Of a stretch of 64,000 nucleotides of DNA, positions 35,347 to 43,678 are shown piece after piece (positions within the stretch are counted from its first letter, which is position 1; every line of letters begins with the position of its first letter). A program made the translations under genes and the position numbers. The notes under the pieces are model-generated. The model was not told the origin of the DNA. It saw only the letters and a program-made list of their open reading frames with translations, and made no database searches. Source of the stretch: Lottiidibacillus patelloidae. Its GTDB lineage: Bacteria; Bacillota; Bacilli; Bacillales; SA5d-4. Location of the stretch: assembly GCF_002262935.1 (NCBI RefSeq), contig NZ_NPIA01000001.1, positions 186,001 to 250,000 on the forward strand. The letters run 5' to 3'.

Positions 35347-37194
35347 ATGTGTGGAATTACAGGGTGGATTGATTGGAAGAGAAATCTAAAAAATGAACAG
35401 TCCACAATCATTAAAATGGCGGACAAATTAACAGATCGTGGTCCTGATGATGGAAGAACGTTTTGCGCTGATCACGTTGCATTTGGACATCGTAGATTAA
35501 TCGTTGTAGACCCAAAGGGAGGTCTTCAACCGATGTCCCGTCAAAAGGACAATGAAACATATACAATGGTTTATAACGGTGAGCTTTATAACACAGAAGA
35601 TATTCGGAAAGAGTTATTAAAAAGAGGCTATACGTTCGAATCGCATTCTGACACAGAAGTATTATTGACTGCTTACATCGAATGGAAAGAAAAATGTGTC
35701 GATCATTTAAATGGAATTTTTGCATTTGCGATATGGACACATAACGAAGAAAAACTCTTTATTGGTCGAGATCGTTTAGGTGTTAAACCGCTCTTTTATT
35801 ATGAAAAAGATGGGGCATTAATTTTTGGCTCAGAATTAAAAGCAATATTAGCCCATCCGAGTGTGAACGCAGAAGTTGATCAATCAGGCTTATGTGAAAT
35901 TTTCGGTTTAGGTCCGTCGCGTTCTCCAGGGCACGGAATTTTTAAAGATATAGTAGAATTGCGACCTGCACATGCGCTAACATACACGAAGTCTGGGCTA
36001 AACGTTTGGCGTTATTGGAATGTGAAAAGTGCACCGCACAATGACAATGTCGAAGAGACAGCAGAAAGAATAAGACATTTATTCGTCGATACTGTAGAAA
36101 GGCAGCTCGTCGCAGATGTTCCCGTTGCAACATTTTTATCTGGTGGGGTAGATTCTAGTGCAATAACGGCAATTGCTTCTAACTACTTCGAAAAAGAAAA
36201 TCGCGGACGACTTCATACGTATTCGATTGATTATATCGATAATGATAAATACTTTAAGGAAAATGAATTTCAGCCAAATAGTGATGGACCTTGGATTAAG
36301 AAAATGTCAGAGGCCTTTAATACAGTTCATCATAACTGTGTCATCACAAACGAAGATTTAGCAGGGTATTTAAAAGAAGCAGTAACTGTTCGTGACCAAC
36401 CGGGGATGGCAGATATTGATTCATCATTATTATGGTTTTGCAAGAAAATTAAAAGTGATGTTACGGTTGGCTTATCAGGAGAGTGTGCCGATGAGATTTT
36501 TGGAGGGTACCCATGGTTTCACCGCAAAGAAGACCTAGAGCGTGAAGGTTTTCCATGGATGCGTTCAACAAGTGCTCGAAGAGGTTTACTAAATCCTTCG
36601 TGGCAAAAAAAGCTTGACTTACAAGGTTATGTAGAACAGAAATACAAGGATACAGTAAAGGAAACTCCCCATGTTGATGGAGAAAGCAAGCTTGAAAGGC
36701 AAAGACGAGAGTTATTCTACTTAAACATGCTTTGGTTTATGACTACACTTCTAGATCGAAAAGACCGAATGAGTATGGGAGCGAGTCTTGAAGTTCGAGT
36801 TCCATTTGCAGATCACCGGTTAGTCGAATATGTTTGGAACATTCCATGGGAAATGAAAATGCTTGATAATCGTGAAAAAGGGATTTTAAGAAAAGCGTTA
36901 GAAGGTATTCTTCCCAATGAGATTTTATATCGGAAAAAGAGCCCATACCCAAAGACACACAACCCATATTACACAAAAGCAGTTGTAAGTTGGATGAATG
37001 AAATACTCGCTCAAAAAGATGCACCACTATTTGAATTCTTTAATCGTGATAAAGTAAAAGAAATCGTTGATTCAGAAGGAACAGCCTTTAAAGAGCCTTG
37101 GTTCGGTCAATTAATGACTGGTCCACAACTTATAGCTCATTTAGCGCAAATAAACTTTTGGTTTGAACATTACAACGTATCAGTTAAGGCGTAG
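35347..37194 (+). CDS. asnO: Glutamine-dependent asparagine synthetase
   Basis: A 615-residue synthetase. The N-terminal glutaminase nucleophile is Cys2 in MCGITGWIDW; the synthetase pyrophosphate loop LSGGVDSSA is near residue 257; LSGECADEIFGGYPW and DRKDRMSMGASLEVRVPFAD follow. Length and order match B. subtilis AsnO/YisO. ATG 35347 is taken because the Cys must be residue 2; the longer reading would hide it. RBS GAGGGAGAG. Confidence 0.92.
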   Translation: MCGITGWIDWKRNLKNEQSTIIKMADKLTDRGPDDGRTFCADHVAFGHRRLIVVDPKGGLQPMSRQKDNETYTMVYNGELYNTEDIRKELLKRGYTFESHSDTEVLLTAYIEWKEKCVDHLNGIFAFAIWTHNEEKLFIGRDRLGVKPLFYYEKDGALIFGSELKAILAHPSVNAEVDQSGLCEIFGLGPSRSPGHGIFKDIVELRPAHALTYTKSGLNVWRYWNVKSAPHNDNVEETAERIRHLFVDTVERQLVADVPVATFLSGGVDSSAITAIASNYFEKENRGRLHTYSIDYIDNDKYFKENEFQPNSDGPWIKKMSEAFNTVHHNCVITNEDLAGYLKEAVTVRDQPGMADIDSSLLWFCKKIKSDVTVGLSGECADEIFGGYPWFHRKEDLEREGFPWMRSTSARRGLLNPSWQKKLDLQGYVEQKYKDTVKETPHVDGESKLERQRRELFYLNMLWFMTTLLDRKDRMSMGASLEVRVPFADHRLVEYVWNIPWEMKMLDNREKGILRKALEGILPNEILYRKKSPYPKTHNPYYTKAVVSWMNEILAQKDAPLFEFFNRDKVKEIVDSEGTAFKEPWFGQLMTGPQLIAHLAQINFWFEHYNVSVKA

Positions 37195-37198
37195 TAAT

Positions 37199-37241
37199 AA
37201 CCTCTTTAACAAGTATTCTCTTGTTACGGAGGTCTTTTTTT
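37199..37241 (+). terminator. Terminator after asnO
   Basis: AACCTCTTTAACAAG / CTTGTTACGGAGGTC stem with one bulge, then T7. Confidence 0.8.
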
Positions 37242-37314
37242 ATTGTTGTTAGGTGGCATTTACTTAACACTTCATGTATAATCACTTTGATTGATTACAT
37301 AAGGAGTGCTTATT

Positions 37315-37899
37315 ATGAAAGGTATATTAATTTCAATTGTTGCTGTTATTTCTGTCGTTTTAGCAATTGCTTATACTGATAATCCGATTAAGATGACATT
37401 AAATAAAATTATTGAGGAATCAGAACATCCAGAGTTAAGTGATATTAAAGATTTAGCAAAAATGAGAACAGTTACTCACTTTGGAAAAGTGGAATCAAAC
37501 CTTCTTGAAGGTGTCGGTGATGAAACTGGGTTTCAAGGGTTTATTGGAGAAAGCACAGCTTTTGTAGTGACAAAGCGCCAATTAATTGAGCCTAACCCTT
37601 ATATTGTTATTTTTTCAGGTGGAGAATTACCAACAGATGAGCAGACTTTGGCACAGATTACACAAACTGTTGAAGGGTTTACAGAATTAGTAGGAAAACC
37701 GGAAAAGATAGAGATCATCTCAACCCATGAAGTTGTCATTAATAATGGGAGTGGGGAAGAAACATTAGGAACTTTCTATAAGGTTATGTTTGAAGCTAAA
37801 GGACAAGGCTTTATGCAAAAGGTGTTAACATTTGTAAATGAAGACGGAAATTACATTCATACGTTTTCCAAAGGACATAAAAAGTTAGAAGATTTTTAA
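37315..37899 (+). CDS. Exported/anchored protein, unknown function
   Basis: A 194-residue protein with an uncleaved-looking signal (MKGILISIVAVISVVLAIAY) and a mixed alpha/beta mature domain (EPNPYIVIFSGGELPTDEQT, KVMFEAKGQGFMQKVLTFVN). No cysteine lipobox and no motif recognised. AAGGAGTG precedes ATG 37315; the earlier in-frame TTG is rejected. A terminator begins right after its stop. Confidence 0.65.
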   Translation: MKGILISIVAVISVVLAIAYTDNPIKMTLNKIIEESEHPELSDIKDLAKMRTVTHFGKVESNLLEGVGDETGFQGFIGESTAFVVTKRQLIEPNPYIVIFSGGELPTDEQTLAQITQTVEGFTELVGKPEKIEIISTHEVVINNGSGEETLGTFYKVMFEAKGQGFMQKVLTFVNEDGNYIHTFSKGHKKLEDF

Positions 37900-37930
37900 G
37901 ACAGATACGAGTTTGTATCTGTCTTTTTTA
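37900..37930 (+). terminator. Terminator
   Basis: Perfect 9-bp stem GACAGATAC / GTATCTGTC with T6 directly downstream of the stop codon. Confidence 0.88.
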
Positions 37931-37973
37931 TGCTTCGTAGAAATTGGAAGGTGAGAAATTGTGAAATTAGGGA

Positions 37974-38145
37974 TTGCTTCAGCTTTTCTTAGTTGATCCA
38001 GCTTCAGCAATCAACGTCTAGAAAACTTCACACTCCTCATTTGCGATAAGTCGACATCGAAGGTCCTAGCCCTTCGTGTCTCCTTTATCTCATTCGAAGT
38101 GTTCCAGTTTTTACGCCGTTAAACGATTGCTTCAGCTTTTCTTAT
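37974..38145 (+). repeat. Single copy of the 153-bp repeat family
   Basis: Starts GATTGCTTCAGCTTTTCTT, then GATCCAGCTTCAGCAATC, and ends GTTCCAGTTTTTACGCCG plus a second GATTGCTTCAGCTTTTCTT. The inner hairpin is CGAAGG / CCTTCG where the tandem array has CGAATAG / CTATTCG, a paired difference that preserves the stem. Lies between the terminator at 37930 and the convergent SDR stop, with which it abuts. Confidence 0.85.
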
Positions 38146-39012
38146 TTACCCATTCACAACAGTTCCACCATTTACATGCAGCATTTGCCCACTCATATAA
38201 GAGGAGTCTTCAGATGCTAAAAATACATAGCTTGGTGCAACTTCAAATGGTTGTCCTGCACGCTTCATCGGTGAACTTGTACCATGCGTCGCTGTTTTAC
38301 CTGCTGAAAAGCTAGCTGGAATGAGAGGGGTCCAAATTGGACCTGGAGCAACACCGTTAACGCGTATTCCTTTACTCATTAATGATTTCGATAATGAACG
38401 CGTAAAAGTTACGATTGCTCCCTTCGTAGCAGAGTAATCAAGTAATTGATCATGCCCTTCATATGCTGTAATTGATGCCGTATTAATAATTGTACTTCCT
38501 GTTTTTAAATGAGGAAGCGCAGCTTTACTTAAGTAAAAGTAGGAAAAGATATTTGTTTGGAACGTCTTCAGTAATTGTTCAGCTGTAATATCATCTAATC
38601 CTTTTTGTGGATGTTGTTCAGCTGCATTATTAACTACACAATCAATCTTTCCAAATTGTTCAATCGTATGTTTAACGATTGCCTGGCAAGTTGCTTCTTG
38701 TCCAACATCCCCTGGGATGAGCAGACATTGTCGTCCTTCCTTTATGACTAATTGTTTCGTTTCTTCTGCATCTTGGTGTTCATTTAGATAGCTAATGACA
38801 ATATTTGCGCCTTCTTTTGCGAAAGCTATTGCGACTGCTCTCCCAATACCACTATCTCCGCCGGTAATAATCGCCACTTTATTTAATAGCTTATCACTGC
38901 CTTTTTGGTTCGGATTAATAGCGGTTGGTTTTGGGTTCATCACTGCTTCAATGCCGGGTTGCACGTTCTGGTGTTGTGGGGGTTGTCCACCTTGAGTTTG
39001 CAATCTCATCAT
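38146..39012 (-). CDS. Short-chain dehydrogenase (YhdF/glucose-dehydrogenase-like group)
   Basis: A 288-residue SDR with an N-terminal extension rich in Gln/Pro (MRLQTQGGQPPQHQNVQPG) typical of the general-stress/spore-associated SDRs. IITGGDSGIGRAVA (cofactor), NNAAEQHP, catalytic Ser in TASITAYEGH, Tyr and Lys in YSATKGAIVTF (about 196-206), and VAPGPIWTPLIPASF. Substrate unknown. The 3' end abuts a repeat copy. Confidence 0.85.
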   Translation of the reverse strand: MMRLQTQGGQPPQHQNVQPGIEAVMNPKPTAINPNQKGSDKLLNKVAIITGGDSGIGRAVAIAFAKEGANIVISYLNEHQDAEETKQLVIKEGRQCLLIPGDVGQEATCQAIVKHTIEQFGKIDCVVNNAAEQHPQKGLDDITAEQLLKTFQTNIFSYFYLSKAALPHLKTGSTIINTASITAYEGHDQLLDYSATKGAIVTFTRSLSKSLMSKGIRVNGVAPGPIWTPLIPASFSAGKTATHGTSSPMKRAGQPFEVAPSYVFLASEDSSYMSGQMLHVNGGTVVNG

Positions 39013-39097
39013 CCTTTCTTATTCTTGTACTTATCTATGAAACCAATTAATGTTAAAATAATTAAAAGCTACTTTATTTAGATAAGGGTGGGAGCCA

Positions 39098-40219
39098 ATG
39101 GATAAAAGTAACTATGTTGATTCAATCGTTTCATTACTAAAAAAAAATGAAGATGAATTAGTTGAAAATTGGTTTAATCAGGCTTTAATTAGCGAATCTG
39201 AGCCCTATCTAAACGAGATGGTCCAAAATGGGCACACAACAATTAATATGATAATTAAATACTTAGAAAATCCTAATATAATAAATAACATTGCAGCTTT
39301 AACTGAAAAAATTGCTCGTGAACGAGTTGATGCTAATGTTAATATTGGAGATTTTGTGTTTAACATTAATATTGGGCGAAAACTTATTTTTGAGACAATA
39401 AATACGTCATCTCTATCTGAAAGCGTTAAAATAGATGCAATAATTAAAATTACAAATATGTTCGATATTTTTGTGAAAGATGCTGTAACCAAGTATACAA
39501 AAATAAAAGATGAGATCATAAATAATAAAAATCAATTTATAACCGAAATGCATAGTGATCGCTTAACGATCTTAGGGCAAATCGCTGCTAGTTTTGCTCA
39601 TGAGTTTCGCAATCCATTAACTTCAATAAAAGGATTTATTAATTTACTTGAAAATAACTTTGAGAAAAGTGACGAAACATCAAATTATTTTAAAATTATC
39701 AATAATGAAATGGAAAGCTTACAAGAAAAAGTTAATCAATTCCTATACTTATCAAAATTGAAAATATTAGATGACAATATTGAAGGTATTGACATTAGTA
39801 ATGTTGTAAAGGAAATGATTGTATTTCTAACTCCTCGCTTTAATGAAGAGAACATTACTATTGTTCAAAACATAGATGAAAATTTAAAAATCTTCGCCGT
39901 GAGAGACCAAATTAAACAAGTTATTTTAAACATTCTTCACAATGCGGTGGAAGAATTACACAATAATAATTTTGATCGAATAATTGACGTAAACGTTAGT
40001 AAATCAGATGGAAATATTATCGTAGCAATTGCTAATAATGGGCCACAAATCCCTAGTCATCTTCTTGAAAATATATTTGAACCTTTTATAAGTACGAAAG
40101 AATTAGGAACTGGATTAGGACTATCTGTATGTAAACAGATTATCGAGAAACACAATGGAACTATTTCGGTTATCACTAACCCAGAGAGAACAACTTTTTT
40201 ACTGACTTTTCCAGAATAA
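39098..40219 (+). CDS. Sensor histidine kinase with RsbRD-like N-terminal helical domain
   Basis: A 373-residue cytoplasmic kinase with no membrane helix. Residues of about 5-140 are helical and resemble the RsbRD N-terminal domain. The H box is FAHEFRNPLTSIKGFINL (phosphorylated His near 168), N box ILNILHNAVEELHNN (about 279), then EPFISTKELGTGLGLSVCKQIIEKH. No response regulator is adjacent, so it may be an orphan feeding a sporulation-type phosphorelay; that is inference. GTGGGAG precedes ATG 39098. Confidence 0.88.
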   Translation: MDKSNYVDSIVSLLKKNEDELVENWFNQALISESEPYLNEMVQNGHTTINMIIKYLENPNIINNIAALTEKIARERVDANVNIGDFVFNINIGRKLIFETINTSSLSESVKIDAIIKITNMFDIFVKDAVTKYTKIKDEIINNKNQFITEMHSDRLTILGQIAASFAHEFRNPLTSIKGFINLLENNFEKSDETSNYFKIINNEMESLQEKVNQFLYLSKLKILDDNIEGIDISNVVKEMIVFLTPRFNEENITIVQNIDENLKIFAVRDQIKQVILNILHNAVEELHNNNFDRIIDVNVSKSDGNIIVAIANNGPQIPSHLLENIFEPFISTKELGTGLGLSVCKQIIEKHNGTISVITNPERTTFLLTFPE

Positions 40220-40231
40220 ACTTGAGCAAAG

Positions 40232-40258
40232 AAGGCATCATTTTTGATGCCTTTTTGT
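40232..40258 (+). terminator. Terminator after the histidine kinase gene
   Basis: Perfect 9-bp stem AAGGCATCA / TGATGCCTT with a 4-nt loop and T5; convergent with a small gene. Confidence 0.85.
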
Positions 40259-40263
40259 TATTT

Positions 40264-40395
40264 TTACAAGTGATCTGTTTTCTTTGAATATTGTCGTTCA
40301 TGCTTTTCTTCAGCATTCTTTTCACGCAACATATTCTTTTCATGTCGTTTAGCATTGTTATCTCTAGCTTTTTTGTCATTATCCTTTGTCATCAT
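40264..40395 (-). CDS. Small basic hydrophilic DUF3941-like protein
   Basis: 43 residues on the minus strand in a frame different from the longest open frame there. Text DKKARDNNAKRHEKNMLRE and a final YSKKTDHL are typical of the DUF3941 family of tiny Bacillus proteins. GAAGGGG lies upstream of the ATGATG start (ATG 40395 or 40392). Function unknown; such proteins are often spore-associated. Confidence 0.75.
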   Translation of the reverse strand: MMTKDNDKKARDNNAKRHEKNMLREKNAEEKHERQYSKKTDHL

Positions 40396-40538
40396 TATGC
40401 CCCTTCCTTCTCTTTACTAACTTTCTTCTTTATTTTGAACTAAGTACTACTTGGTTATCCTATATGTATCAAAAAGTATTTTTATATCATAATGAAGATT
40501 CGTATGTTAGAGTAAATGGAGAAATTTTTGTGAAGTAG

Positions 40539-41387
40539 GTGGATTTTTTGGTAAATCTAAAGCATGAAATAAAGAAAAATATAATTTTTTTAATCGGAGC
40601 ATTTCTTAATGCTATTGCCTTAAATTGGTTTTTAATTCCTGGGGAAGTATATGCTGGAGGTTTCACTGGTGTAGCACAGTTAACAGCTAGTCTCATTCCT
40701 GCTGTTTCCACCGGCTTTGCTTTACTAATGCTAAATATTCCAGTTGCAATATTAGGTTGGATGAAAATTGGGAAAGCATTTACTTTTTATAGCTTTTTAA
40801 ATGTTGTAGAGACATCCTTTTTCTTAACGATTATACCTATTCAACACTTAGCACCTAATGATATTCTTTTAAACGCTGTGTTTGGCGGTGTTATTGCTGC
40901 TGTTGGTGTTGGCTTAACACTGAAGTATGGTGCATCAACAGGTGGAATGGACATTATTGTTATGATCTTATCTCGAATGAAAGACCGACCTGCAGGAATG
41001 TACTTTTTCTTATTAAATAGTGCAATTATTGTGACAGCAGGTTACCTTTTTGGTTGGGAAAAAGCTTTATACACATTAGTTTCCTTGTATGTTATGTCAC
41101 GTGTTATTGACACCATTCATACTCGTCACGAAAAGCTTACTGCAATGATTGTAACTTCGAAAGCGAAAGAACTTGAGAAGGCTATACACGACAAGCTTGT
41201 CCGTGGAATTACAACAATGCCAGCCAGAGGGGCATATACTGCAGAAAATAAAGAAGTGTTAATGATTGTAATCACCCGTTACGAGCTTTATGATCTAAAG
41301 AGAATTATTGATCAAACAGATCCAAAAGCATTTACAAATATTATGGAAACAGCAGGAATTTACGGTTTTTTCAGAGCGGACAAATAA
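40539..41387 (+). CDS. YitT family (DUF2179) membrane protein
   Basis: A 282-residue protein: N-terminal 5-6 hydrophobic helices (FLIGAFLNAIALNWFLIPG, GGFTGVAQLTAS, GASTGGMDIIVMILS) followed by a cytoplasmic DUF2179 ferredoxin-like domain (about 200-282, YTAENKEVLMIVITRYE). Function unknown, several paralogues are common in Bacillus. GTG 40539 is taken, but TTG 40548 sits better behind the AGGTGG at 40537-40542. Confidence 0.85.
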   Translation: MDFLVNLKHEIKKNIIFLIGAFLNAIALNWFLIPGEVYAGGFTGVAQLTASLIPAVSTGFALLMLNIPVAILGWMKIGKAFTFYSFLNVVETSFFLTIIPIQHLAPNDILLNAVFGGVIAAVGVGLTLKYGASTGGMDIIVMILSRMKDRPAGMYFFLLNSAIIVTAGYLFGWEKALYTLVSLYVMSRVIDTIHTRHEKLTAMIVTSKAKELEKAIHDKLVRGITTMPARGAYTAENKEVLMIVITRYELYDLKRIIDQTDPKAFTNIMETAGIYGFFRADK

Positions 41388-41464
41388 ATATATTTCCTTC
41401 TCTCTGCAACCTTTTTTCTCCGGTGAACGTCAAATGTATAAGAATGTTCTAAGGAGTGTTAAGC

Positions 41465-42277
41465 TTGATAAAAAAAGTTTTATTTTCTTTAATGTTACTG
41501 TTTGTATTAACTAGTTGTAATACTGGGATGAATGAACCTATAAATAGAGATGGGCAAGGTACTGATAATCCAAATTATGATGTTGACTTATCGCTGCAAA
41601 TCGATGCACAAAATGAAGGAAATGTGACAAACTTCAAAATAATATTAAAGAATGAAGCAGAAACAGATGCAGATTTGGAATTTTCTAGTGGTCAACAGTT
41701 TGAAATAATCGTTAAAAATGACAGAGGAGAACAAGTATATCAATTTTCGGAAGGTAGAGTCTTTACTCAAGCATTTCAAACATTAAATATCCCTGCTGGT
41801 GAGAGTGTCGAATGGCTGGATAAGTGGGAACATGACGAAAAAATTGTATCAGGAAATTATGAAGTTGATGTGAAATTATTGGCTATCACAGTTAATGAAG
41901 AAACAATAGATCCATTCGAGCTAATTAAGAGTAATACTATCGTTATTGAAAAGGCAGATAATGCAATAATTTCAGATAACAATGCCTTTCGTAATATAGA
42001 AGTCTCAAAAAGTGGTGTAAATGGGACGATTTATAGGGTATCAGGGGAAGCGAGAGTATTTGAAGCAGTGTATCAATATGAAGTGATTGTAGATGGAGAA
42101 GTCGTGTTAAGCAAGATGGAAACAGTTAAAGAAGGGGCACCGACTTGGTCACCTTTTACAATTATAGTTGATTTTAATGAAGTCGCAAAAACACAAGGCA
42201 ATGTTGTGTTAGAGCTTTTCGTATATTCTGCAAACGATGGATCAAAAGAAAATATCATATCGATTCCGCTTCAATAG
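41465..42277 (+). CDS. Lipoprotein with BsuPI and Gmad2 domains
   Basis: A 270-residue lipoprotein with LTSC lipobox near residue 20. The first mature domain (IILKNEAETDADLEFSSG, QAFQTLNIPAGES) is a BsuPI domain, related to the intracellular proteinase inhibitor fold; the second (RVSGEARVFEAVYQYEVIVD, TWSPFTIIVDF) is a Gmad2 beta-sandwich as found in sporulation and germination proteins. TTG 41465 has AAGGAG eight bases upstream, better than the GTG at 41456. Possibly a surface or spore-envelope protein. Confidence 0.8.
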   Translation: MIKKVLFSLMLLFVLTSCNTGMNEPINRDGQGTDNPNYDVDLSLQIDAQNEGNVTNFKIILKNEAETDADLEFSSGQQFEIIVKNDRGEQVYQFSEGRVFTQAFQTLNIPAGESVEWLDKWEHDEKIVSGNYEVDVKLLAITVNEETIDPFELIKSNTIVIEKADNAIISDNNAFRNIEVSKSGVNGTIYRVSGEARVFEAVYQYEVIVDGEVVLSKMETVKEGAPTWSPFTIIVDFNEVAKTQGNVVLELFVYSANDGSKENIISIPLQ

Positions 42278-42278
42278 A

Positions 42279-42318
42279 AAAAGGACGTTCTCTTAATAAA
42301 AGAGAACGTCCTTTTAAT
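42279..42318 (+). terminator. Terminator
   Basis: Perfect 16-bp stem AAAAGGACGTTCTCTT / AAGAGAACGTCCTTTT after the lipoprotein stop. Confidence 0.9.
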
Positions 42319-42349
42319 AATTTTTATGTTCGATAGCATATTAGCCAGC

Positions 42350-42676
42350 GAGTGCTTCAGCTTTTCTATTGTCCAGCTGCGGCTCACAGCGACTAGAAAC
42401 CTATAGACTTTTCACTTTCGATAAGTCAACAACGATTCCCATAGCTCATCGTGTTTCCTTTATCTTAGTTCAAAGTGTTATAAGGTTTTACGTCGCTGTG
42501 CGTTCGCCTCGCTTTTCTTATCTGATCCAGCTTCAGCTCCCAACGCCTAGTAACCTATGCCCTTCTCAACTTCAATAAGTCATCATCAACTCGCAAAAGC
42601 TCGTTGTGATTCCTTTATTTCGAGTCGAAGTGCGATAAGGTTATACGGCGCTCACCGGTCGCTTCAGCTTTTCTTT
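42350..42676 (+). repeat. Two diverged 153-bp repeat units in tandem
   Basis: Unit 1 from about 42354 (GCTTCAGCTTTTCTATTGTC) and unit 2 from about 42508 (GCGTTCGCCTCGCTTTTC), followed by a partial GCTTCAGCTTTTCTTT. Both keep GATAAGTC or AATAAGTC, an inner short inverted repeat (ACGAT/ATCGT in unit 1) and a CCTTTATCT/CCTTTATTT segment, but have diverged from the 17-kb array. The right edge abuts the convergent DUF3813 gene. Confidence 0.8.
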
Positions 42677-42902
42677 ATTCAATTGTTTTTTCATCCAATG
42701 TTTGTATAAGTTGGTTTTGATACTCCATTAATTGCTCACGCTCTGCCCCAGTTGAATTAGCAAAAGCTGAATTCAAATTGTTCTTGGCAATTTCAACGCA
42801 GTTTATTGCTTCATCAATATCTGTTGGAGATTGAGCATTACGTAATTGATCTTCCGCCTTTAAAACAGCATCACGTGCGAGTTGAAATAGTTTATTACCC
42901 AA
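42675..42902 (-). CDS. DUF3813-like small protein
   Basis: A 75-residue helical protein, MGNKLFQLARDAVLKAEDQL then INCVEIAKNNLNSAFANSTG, typical of the small DUF3813 family. TTG start; the upstream GGAGG lies in the end of the preceding gene, whose stop is three bases away, so translation is probably coupled. Function unknown. Confidence 0.75.
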   Translation of the reverse strand: MGNKLFQLARDAVLKAEDQLRNAQSPTDIDEAINCVEIAKNNLNSAFANSTGAEREQLMEYQNQLIQTLDEKTIE

Positions 42903-42905
42903 GAA

Positions 42906-43064
42906 TTAAAAGCCTCCTTGTGCAAGTTCAGAAACGTCATCAGACTTACGCTCTTTCTCTTCGGCTTCAGCCATTGAAGTATACCTTGGCATACGTTCAT
43001 CATGCTTTTTAATTGAATCGGAACTTTGTTGTGGGAATCTTTTTGATTTATTTTTTTTACTCAA
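42906..43064 (-). CDS. Small hydrophilic protein, unknown
   Basis: 52 residues from TTG 43064 after AAGGAGG (spacing seven). Text SKKNKSKRFPQQSSDSIKKH then MPRYTSMAEAEEKERKS is charged and disordered-looking. Its end (LAQGGF) carries the ribosome-binding site of the DUF3813 gene. Likely a two-gene operon; function unknown, possibly spore-associated. Confidence 0.65.
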   Translation of the reverse strand: MSKKNKSKRFPQQSSDSIKKHDERMPRYTSMAEAEEKERKSDDVSELAQGGF

Positions 43065-43159
43065 AACAATTCCTCCTTGGGGTTTACGATGAATTTGGAC
43101 GCCAATAACTCTGACGTTCTCATTTAGTGTTACCGTGATTTTAGAAAATTATCGAAGAA

Positions 43160-43195
43160 AAAACAGGAAAGAATAATACTTAATTCTTTCCTGTT
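43160..43195 (-). terminator. Terminator of the peroxiredoxin-like gene
   Basis: Perfect 13-bp stem AACAGGAAAGAAT / ATTCTTTCCTGTT; the gene's TAA (43180-43182) lies in the loop. T-rich on the minus strand. Confidence 0.85.
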
Positions 43196-43653
43196 TCTTT
43201 TTCAATTTGCATATTTAATTCATTTATAGAGAGACGGTCTTTTTGATTTTTTCCAATATAAGCAAAAGCCACTTTACCTTCTGCATTAATAAAGAAAACA
43301 CTCGGTCTGGCTATGCGAAACGCATCAATTCCAATTAGGTGAAAAACATCAAATGACTTAATCACCGATCTATCTTCATCAACGAGAAGGGTCATGTTAA
43401 ATTGGTTCTTTTTTGCAAACTTTTCAACAATACTTCTTTTTTGAGGAAAGATAATAATAAGGTCAATTCCCTTTGCTTGGAAATTGTTATATTCTTGTTG
43501 CAGCTGCCCGAGCTGCTTTTGACAGTTCGGTCACCAAGTACCACGCATGAAATAAATTAGCGTTTTCTTTCCGATAAGTTGTTCCGAAGAGAAAGTTCCA
43601 CCGTCAACTTTAGGTAAGGTGAATTTAGGAACTTGATCATACTGTTTAAGCAT
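43180..43653 (-). CDS. Peroxiredoxin-like selenoprotein candidate with in-frame TGA
   Basis: The minus frame from ATG 43653 to TAA 43180 is 157 residues, broken only by TGA at 43533-43531 (residue 41). It reads MLKQYDQVPKFTLPKVDGG, LIYFMRGTW-U-PNCQKQLGQL, then LIIIFPQKRSIVEKFA and ARPSVFFINAEGK. This is an AhpC/TSA-type thioredoxin fold in which the active-site motif would be UxxC. Selenocysteine at this position is established in Prx-like selenoproteins. Fourteen bases past the TGA lies a hairpin GCAGCT/AGCTGC with loop CGGGC. Likely a thiol peroxidase or redox enzyme. Ends in a terminator; the HAD gene ends 26 bases before its start. Confidence 0.88.
43500..43533 (-). promoter_or_regulatory. 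Bacterial SECIS-like element of the peroxiredoxin-like gene
   Basis: Minus strand: TGA (43533-43531), 14 bases, GCAGCT (43516-43511), loop CGGGC (43510-43506), AGCTGC (43505-43500). Perfect 6-bp stem, loop starting 20 bases after the TGA with G at its second position. Spacing equals that of the 46-kb gene. Confidence 0.82.
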
Positions 43654-43678
43654 TTTACCTACCACCTATTAAAATATA

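Noticed and set aside
40176-40379. 67-residue minus-strand ORF before yitT
   Set aside because: The neighbouring frame encodes a DUF3941-like protein with a good ribosome-binding site, so this longer frame is a shadow.
42369-42578. Protein-coding ORF within the repeat units
   Set aside because: No ribosome-binding site, and the frame is carried by diverged repeat sequence with no family match.
43180-43395. Separate 71-residue gene on the minus strand
   Set aside because: It is the C-terminal part of the peroxiredoxin-like frame after an internal Met, without a ribosome-binding site.
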